From Methylovulum miyakonense HT12 (GTDB lineage: Bacteria; Pseudomonadota; Gammaproteobacteria; Methylococcales; Methylomonadaceae): a DNA stretch of 64,000 nt. The notes below the pieces were generated by a model. The model was not told the origin of the DNA, made no database searches, and saw nothing but the letters and a program-made list of their open reading frames with translations. The stretch covers positions 3,326,045 through 3,390,044 of the forward strand of contig NZ_KB913025.1 in the NCBI RefSeq assembly GCF_000384075.1. The letters are read 5' to 3'. Within the stretch, counting starts at the first letter, position 1; the number at the start of each line of letters is the position of its first letter. Of this stretch, positions 19,229 through 29,800 are shown piece after piece. The position numbers and the translations under genes were made by a program.

Positions 19229-19672
19229 ATGGGCAGTCCGTTTTTAGGTCGAGGCTGGTCGTTCCCTCCTGCTTTCAATTTCAGCACGGGCGGCATTGTG
19301 ATGCTGGAAGAGGAAGCCGATATTGTTTCCAGCCTGGAAATTTTGCTCAGCACCCGACAGGGCGAACGCGTCATGTTGCCGCAATACGGCTGCAATTTGG
19401 ACGAATTGGTATTTGAAAGCCTAGATACGCGCATGAAAACCCTAATGGCGGATAAGGTGGAGTCCGCGATTTTGTACCACGAGCCGCGCATCCAACTGGA
19501 AAAGGTGCAACTGTATGAGAACCGCGGCTTGGAAGGGATTGTTCTGATTGAGGTGGTTTATCGGGTAAAGGCCACCAATTCCAGATTCAATTTTGTCTAC
19601 CCTTACTATAAACAAGAAGGTACGGACATTAATCTCACCACAACCGTCAACCTGTTACCTGATGGTGTTTGA
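19229..19672 (+). CDS. gp25/W-like baseplate wedge protein (Afp9-like)
   Basis: A 147-residue wedge protein of the gp25 family, which nucleates sheath assembly on the baseplate. The conserved stretches are VSSLEILLSTRQGERVMLPQ, YGCNLDELVFE and AILYHEPRIQLEKVQL, ending with a beta strand IVLIEVVYRVKATNSRF. A GTG at 19220 overlapping the PAAR stop is an alternative; the ATG at 19229 has GGTGG just upstream. Coupling to the next gene is tight (TGATTATG). Confidence 0.93.
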   Translation: MGSPFLGRGWSFPPAFNFSTGGIVMLEEEADIVSSLEILLSTRQGERVMLPQYGCNLDELVFESLDTRMKTLMADKVESAILYHEPRIQLEKVQLYENRGLEGIVLIEVVYRVKATNSRFNFVYPYYKQEGTDINLTTTVNLLPDGV

Positions 19673-19674
19673 TT

Positions 19675-22600
19675 ATGGCAAATTCGAGCGATTGCAAACA
19701 AAACACTGACCCTTTAAGGTTGATCCATGAAGGCACTAACCAGGATAGCCGCTCTCCTGCCGGATTAGACCTCGGTTACTCGCCAATCGACGAGCGTAGG
19801 CTTGAACATGCGCTGGTCTTTGCCAAAGCTTATGCGGGGCATCTGAAATTTGAGCGCATTGATAATTCGGCGACCGTCTATTGGACGAAGTTTTTCAGTG
19901 CGGATGCCGTAGTGCAACTGGCCGTTGCGGCGACCCAGGACGTTGAGGATTACAAAAGCAACCTTAAGGCATCGTTTGATTTTTTGAATGACCGCCGTAA
20001 TGACACTAGCATCCAAGAAAGCCAATTAAAATATCATCTGGGCTATTTGTTCAGTGCTATCGCCACGCTGGCCTTGCATTTGGATGAGTTAAAAGAACAA
20101 CTGCCTAACGGGATTCCGTTAAAAGCAACCTTGCAGAATTTGATTAAAAACCAACTGGCCAGTGGTTTTGGGCGGCTCATTGCCTATTTTGAAGGGGGGA
20201 AAGCGCTGGGGCTTATCGACACCCATGCGGTTTATTCCACCCCTATTTTAGGGGGCGCCCCCGTCCCGTTTGCTTCCGTGCAATCGGAGGGCTTATCCAC
20301 CGACTGGAGCAACGGCATCGCTTGGGCGAGCTATTTAGCCGGTATCACGGGCGATGCTTCAGTTTATGGCGGTTCTCCCAACCTGTTTACCCAGACCAAC
20401 CACATCGCCACCCATAATCTATTTACGGGTGTTTTCGCCCAGTTCCTAAAAGTGTACGCCCGCATCATTGCCGAAGCCAAACAGTCATTACAGCAAGCGT
20501 TGACCGGACGTGACGACCACGAACCCCATTATGCCCTGCTGCTGTCGTTCTTAAGGTTGTTCGATCATGTCCGTACCGAAGCCAACACGCTGACCGGGCG
20601 GCACTTGGATTTTTATTACCGGGACGTCTTGCGCCTAAAAGAAAAACCGGCGGAACCTGGACATGCCCATTTGCTGGTGGAATTGGCCAAACAGGCCGGG
20701 AGCCATGAATTTAAACAAGGCGAGTTGTTTAAAGCCGGTAAAGATGCGCTAAATAGGGATGCATTTTTTGCCAATGACCGGGATCTTGTTGCCAATCAGG
20801 CGAAAGTCACTAGCTTGAAGAGCATCTACCGGCATAACGATGAAAAAATACAAAGCCCAAGCTCTGCGGGTAGCGAGGACAGCAACCGGATTTACGCATC
20901 GCCGGTTGCCAATTCTGATGATGGCTTAGGCCCGGCATTAACCTCAGTCGACCAATCTTGGCATCCTTTTTTTAATAAAGCTTACCTTGACGGCAAATTG
21001 TCCGGTATCAAAATGCCCAAAGCCGAGCTTGGTTTTGCCGTTGCCTCCCACTATTTATGGCTGTCAGGAGGCACTCGGACGATAACCTTGACGTTATCAT
21101 TGGGCGGTTCCGACACCGCTTCCCCCATAAATTTAGTGACGGAGTTGACTTGCTTGCTCAGTTCGCCTGGGGGTTGGTTAGAACTGCCCGCCAAGACAGT
21201 GACTTTGGAAGCAAACGACGATGGTGAAAAACTGGAACTGATTATCGAATTGGCGGGTGGAAAACCCGCCATCACCCCTTATGACATAAAAAAACATGGT
21301 TACGGGTTTGATACGGATTTGCCCGTGCTGTTAGTTAAAATCCTGCACACTGACCATCCGTACATTTACCACCGGTTCCGAAATTCAAAGATCAAGAAAA
21401 TTGGCCTAACCGTCAATGTTATCGGGTTAAAGCCACTCGCCCTATCGAATGATTTTGGGGCTATTGATGCGTCCAAACCTTTCCAGCCTTTTGGCGCCTT
21501 ACCTAAAAAGGGCAGTAGCTTAATTCTTGGTTCAAACGAGGCGTTCCATAAGCAATGCTCGTCTTTCCTGTTAAATATCCAGTGGCAAACAAAGGCGGTG
21601 GCTTATGGCACTTCACCCGCAGTCAATTTGTCATTTCTGGCCGAAGGGGATTGGAGCGCTTACCCAACGTCAAACAGCACGTTTTTGGGCGCTGATGGCA
21701 GTTACGAGCTAAACAGCATTAATGGGTTCAACCAGGCATTTTCCGATACCCAGAAAATGCCTGGAGATGAGTTTTACAACATTAATTCCCGCCAAGGTTA
21801 TCTGCGCATAACGTTATCGGATGGTCTCGGACAAGCGGACTATTTAGCGGCGCTTAGAACTTACCTGATTGCCCAATCGAAGACACCGGCTTCCGGGACA
21901 AACCCGACGCCTGTTCCCCAAGATCCCGTCATCAACGCCGTTTCTGTCAGTTACACCGCCGGGCAAGTGTTGGGCATAGGCGGCCAGGGAAGCACCAGCC
22001 CAATGTGTTATTTCCACTTGGGGCCTTTTGGCCAAACCCAACAAACAGTGGAGCCAAACAAAACCTACCTGCTGCCCCAGTTTAATTGGCAAGATGGTAA
22101 TAACGAAAGCGAGGCCGAATTCTACATTGGCGTCACTGGCCTTAAGCCCGCCCAAAATCTGGCCCTGTATTTCAAAATAGCCGACGGCACGGCCAACCCG
22201 TTAGTTGAAAAACCAAGGCCACATCTGCACTGGAGTTATCTCGGCAACAACGAATGGCAAAGTTTTGACGAATACACGGTTGAAGACGGTACTGGCGGGT
22301 TGTTAAATTCCGGCATTATCACTTTTGCCGTGCCAGATGATGCCACATCAACCAACACTTTGTTGCCTACGGGGCAGCATTGGCTAAAAGCCGCCGTAGC
22401 CGACCGTAGCGACGCGGTGTGCCGGTTGCAGATGGTGGCGGCACAAGGGTTTGCCGCCACCTTCAAAAACCAGGCCAATGATCCGGCATTTTCGGCCAAA
22501 CCGCTGGAGGCTGGCACTATCAGCAAATTGGCACAACCCGATGCCGCCGTCAAAAGCGTCAGCCAGCCGTTTCCAAGCTTCGGCGGTAAAGGCCAGGAAG

Positions 22601-23346
22601 AGCCCAACGCATTTTATACCCGTGTCAGTGAGCGCTTGCGGCATAAAGACAGGGCTATCGCGCTTTGGGACTATGAACATTTGCTGTTGGACGCGTTCCC
22701 GCAAATTTATCAGGCCAAATGCCTGAACCATACCCGTTACGAACCTGGCCCTGATGGCACGGGCATTTACCAAGAACTTGCGCCCGGACATGTCACCGTG
22801 GTGACCATCCCCAACCAAGAATTACATAACTTACGGGATCCGTTGCGGCCTAGCACCAGCTTGGGATTGTTGGTTGAAATCGAAGCGTTCTTACAAAAAC
22901 GGCTGTCCTGTTTTATCAAGCTACATGTCAGGAACCCGGTGTTTGAAGAAGTCACCGTAGATTTTTGGGTGCGTTTCCTGGATGGCTATGACGATACCTT
23001 TTACAAGCATAAATTGGACGGGGCGATCACCCAATTCCTCTCGCCGTGGGCTTTTTCTGGCGGTGGCAAACCCAGTTTTGGCGGCAAAATCTACCGTGCC
23101 GTGCTGATTAATTTTGTTGAAGAACAACCGTATGTTGATTATGTGACTGATTTTAAGTTGTCCCATAGCTATAAAAGCGTCGGCAACATGAGCCAAGAAG
23201 AACTGATGACCGATGCCGACGTTGCTGAAATAGCGGGCTCGAAAGCCATTTCCTTGTTGGTTTCAGCCAGACACCACAACATCTGGACTATTAACCCCGC
23301 CCAAGGCACCGCCCCAAGCGCAACCTGTCCGTGTGCATCCGTATGA
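19675..23346 (+). CDS. Large baseplate J-like protein (Afp11-like)
   Basis: A protein of 1223 residues in the position of Afp11/Pvc11, the gp6/J-like component that forms the wedge ring of the baseplate. The identifiable J-like part is C-terminal: FYTRVSERLRHKDRAIALWD, then YEHLLLDAFPQIYQAKCLNH, a HVTVVTIPN strand and IEAFLQKRLSCFIKLHVRNP with VFEEVTVDFWVRF. These are typical of eCIS baseplate proteins. The N-terminal 350 residues are helical with an early LERALVFAKAYA-like segment; the middle is beta-rich. The true start is the ATG at 19675, overlapping nothing but two bases past the gp25 stop. It is far longer than phage J proteins, as usual in eCIS. Confidence 0.85.
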   Translation: MANSSDCKQNTDPLRLIHEGTNQDSRSPAGLDLGYSPIDERRLEHALVFAKAYAGHLKFERIDNSATVYWTKFFSADAVVQLAVAATQDVEDYKSNLKASFDFLNDRRNDTSIQESQLKYHLGYLFSAIATLALHLDELKEQLPNGIPLKATLQNLIKNQLASGFGRLIAYFEGGKALGLIDTHAVYSTPILGGAPVPFASVQSEGLSTDWSNGIAWASYLAGITGDASVYGGSPNLFTQTNHIATHNLFTGVFAQFLKVYARIIAEAKQSLQQALTGRDDHEPHYALLLSFLRLFDHVRTEANTLTGRHLDFYYRDVLRLKEKPAEPGHAHLLVELAKQAGSHEFKQGELFKAGKDALNRDAFFANDRDLVANQAKVTSLKSIYRHNDEKIQSPSSAGSEDSNRIYASPVANSDDGLGPALTSVDQSWHPFFNKAYLDGKLSGIKMPKAELGFAVASHYLWLSGGTRTITLTLSLGGSDTASPINLVTELTCLLSSPGGWLELPAKTVTLEANDDGEKLELIIELAGGKPAITPYDIKKHGYGFDTDLPVLLVKILHTDHPYIYHRFRNSKIKKIGLTVNVIGLKPLALSNDFGAIDASKPFQPFGALPKKGSSLILGSNEAFHKQCSSFLLNIQWQTKAVAYGTSPAVNLSFLAEGDWSAYPTSNSTFLGADGSYELNSINGFNQAFSDTQKMPGDEFYNINSRQGYLRITLSDGLGQADYLAALRTYLIAQSKTPASGTNPTPVPQDPVINAVSVSYTAGQVLGIGGQGSTSPMCYFHLGPFGQTQQTVEPNKTYLLPQFNWQDGNNESEAEFYIGVTGLKPAQNLALYFKIADGTANPLVEKPRPHLHWSYLGNNEWQSFDEYTVEDGTGGLLNSGIITFAVPDDATSTNTLLPTGQHWLKAAVADRSDAVCRLQMVAAQGFAATFKNQANDPAFSAKPLEAGTISKLAQPDAAVKSVSQPFPSFGGKGQEEPNAFYTRVSERLRHKDRAIALWDYEHLLLDAFPQIYQAKCLNHTRYEPGPDGTGIYQELAPGHVTVVTIPNQELHNLRDPLRPSTSLGLLVEIEAFLQKRLSCFIKLHVRNPVFEEVTVDFWVRFLDGYDDTFYKHKLDGAITQFLSPWAFSGGGKPSFGGKIYRAVLINFVEEQPYVDYVTDFKLSHSYKSVGNMSQEELMTDADVAEIAGSKAISLLVSARHHNIWTINPAQGTAPSATCPCASV

Positions 23347-26300
23347 GCAAGATACCCGACAGCATCCCCAAAAATCCCCAACTGAAAGCCGCTGAGGATT
23401 ATTATCGCCTGCGCCGGGAAGGCATTGGCTTTATCGCCGAGATGGGCAGTGCCTTATGGACTGACTACAACACCCACGACCCCGGCATCACCATCCTCGA
23501 AAGCCTGTGCTATGCAATCACGGATCTGGCTTATCGCCTAGGCTGGCCGATTGTCGATTTGCTGATGCCGGAAACGCCATCGGCAAACCCCCAACAGCCT
23601 TTCCCAAACCAAGCGTTTTTCACTGCCCGTGACATCTTAACCGTCAATCCTGTAACCCCGGACGATTTCCGGCAGTTATTGATCGACCTTGACGCTATCC
23701 GCAATGCTTGGGTGTTTGGCAAGGAATGTGTGTGTGAATCCGGTTATTATGCTTGGAGCGCAAACGGGCAGCTACAACTGGGCTACCAAGCCCCGCAAAG
23801 CCATACGGATACTGTCAAAGTCGCCCCGCAAGGTTTGTACGACATTTTATTGGAACTGGAAACCGACCCCGAATTAGGCGATTTAAACGACCGCAAAATC
23901 AGCCAAACTTTCACCGAGTTTGATGCTGACGGGAACCCCCATCCGGTGCTGCTAGAATTACGTTTCCCCGATTGGCGGTTGGCAAACCTGCAATATTGGC
24001 GGCTGTTTCTTAATGACCAAACCCGCATCGGCAACGTCGGGGTCAGCCGGTTCAGCGCCACTAAACAGTACAATTTATTGGCCGATCCGGAGTTTGCGGC
24101 ATTGACAGACGTTGGGCGTGAAGCCAAACGCGACCAATATTTACGTGACCACTGGCGCACGGTTTTTTACCTGGATTTTGTGGTCGGGCTGTCGCCTGGC
24201 GGCGGGCAATTTGCCATCGAAAATGTGGCGTTGCGGATCAGCGGCGATAGTGCCGCCAAAGCCCAAACAACCCTGGCTGCGCTACTGGATCGCTTTGGCA
24301 ATGCCGGTACCGCCGGTTTTATCCAACATTACCAGCATAAGCTTCAAAAAGCCGAACACGGGATTAACCAAGCCAAAGCGGTGTTGCAACAGCACCGTAA
24401 TCTGGCGGAAGATTATTGCCGGGTCAAAATTGTCGACATTGAAGAAGTCACGGTTTGTGCTGACATCGAAGTGGCGGCGGATGCCGACATCGAGCGTGTC
24501 CAGGCCGAGGTTTGGTTGGCGATAGAAAACTACCTGGCCCCGCCCGTGCCGTTTTATAGCTTGTCGGAATTGCTGGCCGCTAAAATGCCAGTGGAAGGCA
24601 TATTCAACGGCCCGAAATTGAGCAGCGGTTTCATCAAGGCCGATGATTTACAAGCCGCCAGTTTAAAGCCGGTCTTGCGGACTTCGGACATCATCAATAG
24701 CTTGATGGACATCAAAGGCATTATCGCCGTCAACAATTTGCTGCTCAGCAAATACGACGCCGAAGGCAATCTTGTCAAAGGTTCTGCCGACCCGGCCTGG
24801 ACGGAAAACGGTGCGGCAAAATTTGATGGCAACCGTATCAGTGCGGCATGGTTGTTATATATTAGCCCCCTACACCAACCGCGGCTGCATCGGACATTGT
24901 CACGGTTTTTATTTTTCAAAAACGGTTTGCCCTTCCTGCCCAGAAAGGATGAGGCCAACGACACGCTAGTGCAATTGCGCGGGCAAACTGAACGCCCCAA
25001 AATCAAAAATACCGGCGAAATTGACTTGCCTATCCCTAGCGGCACATACCGCGATCCCGAAGCTTATTTTCCACTGCAATACGGCTTACCAGCGGCCTAC
25101 GGCGTAGGCCCTGAAGGTTTGCCCAGCCAAGCTTCGGCAGAACGTAAAGCCCAAGCCAAGCAATTGAAAGCCTACCTGATGGTTTTTGAACAATTGCTTG
25201 CCAATGCCCAAGCACAAATTGCCCATACTGCGAATTTATTTTCGTTAGATGCCAACATCCGGCAGACTTATTTTGCCAAGCTGTTCGACGGGGAGCTAGT
25301 TAAAGGCTATGACGGGCTGGCCGATAACCTGTCTGAAGATGCCCTCCATGCGTTGGTCGAAACCCAGTCTGAATTTTACGGGCGACGCAACCGTTTCCTC
25401 GACCATTTGCTGGCGCGTTTTGGCGAACAATTCAACGAATACACGCTGTTGTTGACGCAGGTGGAGGGACGGCAAAAAGCACTGGCACAGTTGGTGGACG
25501 ACAAGATCGCTTTTCTTAAGGCCTATCCGGATATTAGCCATAATCGTGGCAAGGCTTTTAATTATCAGGCCAACTTGGATGCCGATAATGTCGCCGGACT
25601 TAAAACACGCGTCGCCTTACTATTGGGCTGGGAGGCTGGCGAACGTTCGATAGTGGTCGAGCACCTGCTGCTCCGCCCCAAATTCCCTGGTGATGCGCTT
25701 TTTCCTGTTTGCAGCAACGATAGCAATGGCAATGGTGCCATGTGTGGCGACGTAGACCCGTACTCATTCCGGTTGACGTGGGTCATGCCTGGCTGGTTGC
25801 CGCCTTATGACACCAACTTGGAATTACGGGGTTTTGCCGACCGCACTATCCGCAAGGAGATGCCCGCCCATCTCTTGGCAAAGGCCTGTTGGGTTGGTAA
25901 TGATGGTTTTCTTGAAACCGCCGATGACCCGATGGTTTGCAGCGTGGCCGACCTGTTGCTGGCAAAAGCGGTTACCGCCGCTGGGGTTAGGCCAAGCGAG
26001 GCCGATGCTTGCGCCTGTGCCGCGGCCATTGCCGGCAAATTCGGGGAAGTTTTTAAAGCTTGGTATCAAGACAAAACCTTGGCCATTTTCCATCCCGATG
26101 CGTTTACTGCGGCATTAACCGCAGAGTTTAGCTCCAAGATCAAGGTGGCCGGCTTTACCTGCACGGCGGTTTTGGCGGCCAGCTTATGGGCCGAAATCCA
26201 GGCGCTGATGGTTAAACAGGCCTTAAGCGTCGCCATTAACGGCTGGCAATTCGAGCGTTTTGAGCTGGCGTGGCGGCAATGGTTAGTTGCCGATGCCCAA

Positions 26301-26813
26301 TTCGACTGGTCGGCTGAGCAATTGCCTGATGAGTTGCTGGCCATCCTTAAGGCCAGTCGGGTGGATGACGGCCCGGAAACTGCGTTATGCCAGTGCCGTA
26401 GCGAAATACTGACGGCATACGGTACCGCTTTCCAACGATGGATGCTGGATAACCTCGCTGCTGGCCATGAATGGGATGCAAGCCCGGCGGCCAGCCAGTT
26501 CACCGGGTTCCAACCGGTAACCATCACTGTGCCTGAAGAGGACGGTCAAAGCGCAACGGATTTTTGCCCTGGTTCCAGGTTTAAAGCGGGTACCAGCGCC
26601 CGTTTGCAAGCGTTGCTGGATAACCGCTACCAGGCTTATCAGGAGGTTTCCTACCGCCTTAGCCTGGTCGTGAACTTATTGGGTAAGCTAAGCAACACCT
26701 ATCCAGACGCAACCTTACACGATTGCGACGACGGCAGCGACCAAAATCCGGTGCGCTTAGGCCAAACCGCGCTGGGTTCGTTGCCCGCCAGTTCTCCATC
26801 TGCAACCATCTGA
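23343..26813 (+). CDS. Second large baseplate protein (Afp12-like)
   Basis: An 1156-residue protein whose start ATG overlaps the stop of the Afp11-like gene (ATGA). The N-terminal region contains LWTDYNTHDPGITILESLCY then AITDLAYRLGWP, the hallmark of the eCIS proteins paired with Afp11 and related to phage gp6/J wedge subunits. A C-terminal part is unusually cysteine-containing (CSNDSNGNGAMCGDVD, EADACACAAAIAGK, ETALCQCRSEI), and an extended helical region LKAYLMVFEQLLANAQAQIAH lies centrally. Together with the previous protein it would form the wedge heterodimer around the spike. Assignment is by sequence motif and gene order. Confidence 0.83.
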   Translation: MSKIPDSIPKNPQLKAAEDYYRLRREGIGFIAEMGSALWTDYNTHDPGITILESLCYAITDLAYRLGWPIVDLLMPETPSANPQQPFPNQAFFTARDILTVNPVTPDDFRQLLIDLDAIRNAWVFGKECVCESGYYAWSANGQLQLGYQAPQSHTDTVKVAPQGLYDILLELETDPELGDLNDRKISQTFTEFDADGNPHPVLLELRFPDWRLANLQYWRLFLNDQTRIGNVGVSRFSATKQYNLLADPEFAALTDVGREAKRDQYLRDHWRTVFYLDFVVGLSPGGGQFAIENVALRISGDSAAKAQTTLAALLDRFGNAGTAGFIQHYQHKLQKAEHGINQAKAVLQQHRNLAEDYCRVKIVDIEEVTVCADIEVAADADIERVQAEVWLAIENYLAPPVPFYSLSELLAAKMPVEGIFNGPKLSSGFIKADDLQAASLKPVLRTSDIINSLMDIKGIIAVNNLLLSKYDAEGNLVKGSADPAWTENGAAKFDGNRISAAWLLYISPLHQPRLHRTLSRFLFFKNGLPFLPRKDEANDTLVQLRGQTERPKIKNTGEIDLPIPSGTYRDPEAYFPLQYGLPAAYGVGPEGLPSQASAERKAQAKQLKAYLMVFEQLLANAQAQIAHTANLFSLDANIRQTYFAKLFDGELVKGYDGLADNLSEDALHALVETQSEFYGRRNRFLDHLLARFGEQFNEYTLLLTQVEGRQKALAQLVDDKIAFLKAYPDISHNRGKAFNYQANLDADNVAGLKTRVALLLGWEAGERSIVVEHLLLRPKFPGDALFPVCSNDSNGNGAMCGDVDPYSFRLTWVMPGWLPPYDTNLELRGFADRTIRKEMPAHLLAKACWVGNDGFLETADDPMVCSVADLLLAKAVTAAGVRPSEADACACAAAIAGKFGEVFKAWYQDKTLAIFHPDAFTAALTAEFSSKIKVAGFTCTAVLAASLWAEIQALMVKQALSVAINGWQFERFELAWRQWLVADAQFDWSAEQLPDELLAILKASRVDDGPETALCQCRSEILTAYGTAFQRWMLDNLAAGHEWDASPAASQFTGFQPVTITVPEEDGQSATDFCPGSRFKAGTSARLQALLDNRYQAYQEVSYRLSLVVNLLGKLSNTYPDATLHDCDDGSDQNPVRLGQTALGSLPASSPSATI

Positions 26814-26829
26814 TAACGGTGACATCGCC

Positions 26830-29800
26830 ATGCACGCAAAACAAGATAATTATCCGGTCTTTGAAGCCAATCAGGTACTGACCAATGCCCATTTAAACCA
26901 AGCATTCGATTTTCTGGACGAACAAGAGCGGCTGACCCGCGCCAACCTCATCGGCATTGGCATTGCTTGCGGCTTGGAGTTAAAAACTGACGGCATAACC
27001 CCGCCCACCGCCATTCATATTTCCAGGGGGTGCGGCGTCACTTCCGAGGGCTATCTCATTGTCGAATCCGGCGACTTGGCATTAGTAGCGTACCGGAAGT
27101 ACGAGTTGCCTACCGATATTGCTTATCCGCCATTTAAAAAAAGTGCGGACACGGCTTATCCGCTTTGGGAACTGTTCCCGGCAGGGGAACCGGACACCCG
27201 GCCACTGCAAACCCCGCCTAATTTTCTGGACGATAAGGCTGTTGTCCTATTTCTGGAGTTGGACAAAGCGGGCTTACGCAATTGCAGCCCTAACAATTGC
27301 GACGATAAGGGAGCACGGGTAGCCGTTAAAGTCAGGCGCTTGTTAGTCAGCAAAGCTGATTTGGCTGAAATCACCACTAAGGCCAAGCAAACGTCCAGTG
27401 AATTGACGCCATCCGAATTGGCGGCGTCCTTATTGGCGCAACTGGACTTGCCTGATTTGCGTATGCCCCGTTTTGACGTCCCCAATAGCCATCCGGTCAG
27501 CAGCAACCAATTGTTGAAAGCATTTTTAGAGCTATTTGGCAGGGATAATCTGGTGGCCAACACCAGTGCGGCCTTATCCCAAGCGTATCAAGCCTTTCAA
27601 CCCGTCCTGAAGGCGGCTTACAGCAGTAACCCTTTTGCTGGCTTTAGCGCCCAATTTGGATTTTTAAGCACCGCCCCAACCAGCACGGCGCAGGTGCGCT
27701 TCCTGCAATATTATTACGGTTTCTTTTCTGATTTGCTGAGTGCTTATGACGAATTCCGCCAAGCAGGGCAGGGCTTATTGTGCGCTTGTTGCCCATCGGA
27801 ACAACTTTTCCCCCGGCATTTGGCACTGGGTTTGCCGATTCCCGACAACCACGCGGTAAATTACCGGCAAAGCTTCCTGGCTTCGGCGGCTATCAGCCGT
27901 TGCGAACAACTTACCCGGCAAGTGCTGCTGTTGTTCCGGCGCATGGTCGAAATGGTCAACAACTTCACCGACTCGCCTAGCTTACCGCCGATGACCGACG
28001 CGGCAATAGACCCCCAAATCCGCATCACGCCATCAAAACTGGGCAACCAACCGCTGTCCGAAAAGGCGATACCTTATTATTACGGACAAACCGCAACGCC
28101 ACCGTTGTATCAGTTATGGAATGACGATAAAACCCAGGGCAACAAAGCCAACCAGAACTTAAGTTACCGTGCCGCTGAATATCAACCTGCCGCCCCTGCT
28201 TTTGCCAGCAACCCCCTGGCTTATGACTTGGAACCTTTTAATTTCCTGCGCATTGAAGGGCACTTAGGCAAGCCTTACCCGCATGTGATGGACAATTTGT
28301 TGGCGATCAAATCCAGCCAGCGCTTGCCTATCGACATTATCGCCTTGCGCTCAGGCGCGTTCGACGAAACCGCACCAATAGACGTAAGCAAGGAAAATTG
28401 CCGGTTTCAGGATTTGGATTTGCTTTATGTGACGACGCGCGAGCAAATCCTATGCTTTTTGGTGGCGGAGCTGACATCTTTCTATGACCTGCCTTACGAA
28501 AGCGGCTCCCAAGTCACTTCGCCAGTTAAGTCCCAGTTTGCGGCCATCAACCGCTATCAGCCAGATTTTTTTGTCAAGCCCAACACGCTGGGGCGTATTT
28601 TTGAAGATGTCATTATCCAGCAGGGTGGGGTTGTGCCTGAAATTGACGCCCATTATATGGCTGACTTGATTAACAGCTTTAACCCGGACGACAGTATCGT
28701 TTATTACAGTTTTTTTTACTTGGTCAAACTAACCGATGCCTTGGTGGAGGATTTTGCCAATGTTAATTTTGTCGGCCTGGAAACCCGTTATCGGAATTTG
28801 GCGGTTATTGTCAATGCCATTGAAAGCAAACGTGAGCAAATCACTGATAACCTGTACGGCACTGCGGTGGTTTTGAGATGGGAAGAAATCGATGACAGGC
28901 TTGAAGCCATCCTGTTTGCCTGCCAATTGGATGCGCTGAAGGCGCTTAACAATGAGTACCTGCTCCGTATACGTGAACTAAAGAAAAAACAGTTCCTCGG
29001 CAATTTTCTTACCGTCCATCCGGGCATACAGCATAAAGCGGGGGTGCCAATGGGCGGCACCTTTATCCTCGTTTACCACCAAGAGCCGTCTGCGCCATCG
29101 GACTTTGCTTCCGCTAATAATAGTGGCATTGGAGCCCTGGCCAACCCGTTCCAAGCCAGAATTATCCTGCCCCAGCATATAAATCAGGAGAGCTTTGGCC
29201 CTTTCGTTTATAACCCGACCTTCACCGCCGCACCATTAAATGTCGAAGTGGCGATTAGTCCGGAAGCCGCGCCTTCACCTGTGCCGGCTAACCCGGCTGG
29301 GTTTGTGGCTTCCCCGGTCGCCGTGAATCCGGTGTCCGCCAATACCCGTGTGCTTAATGCCGGAACGGAAGTGACAAGAGGGGCGCGTGCGCCTATATCT
29401 GCGGCATCGCTGTCTACGGCCGCCAGCAACGATTTTTTAAACCCGGAAGTCACCCGTACAGTAAGCCCCAATAACCTCGTGTCTGCCCCTAGCGCAATTG
29501 CCGCCAGCCATAGCGCCTTTGCCGGCATCGCCAGCACCGAAAAATTGGATGCCGCCAATGTGGCGGTAAGCACCGGGAAAATGGCAATTAATCCAGCTGT
29601 CATTGGCAACGCCCTAGTGGACGCTAACACGCCAGCCACCGTCCTGGGTCAGGCTGGCGTCGGCATCGCCCCTGCCCAAGCCGTGTTAGCGCCAGTTGTG
29701 TCCGATGCCGTCACGCAGAATCTTTTTGTGGATGCCGTTAACCGTTTGCATAATAAAACAGATTTCATCAATGACCCCGATATGCAAGTGGTATTGGCCG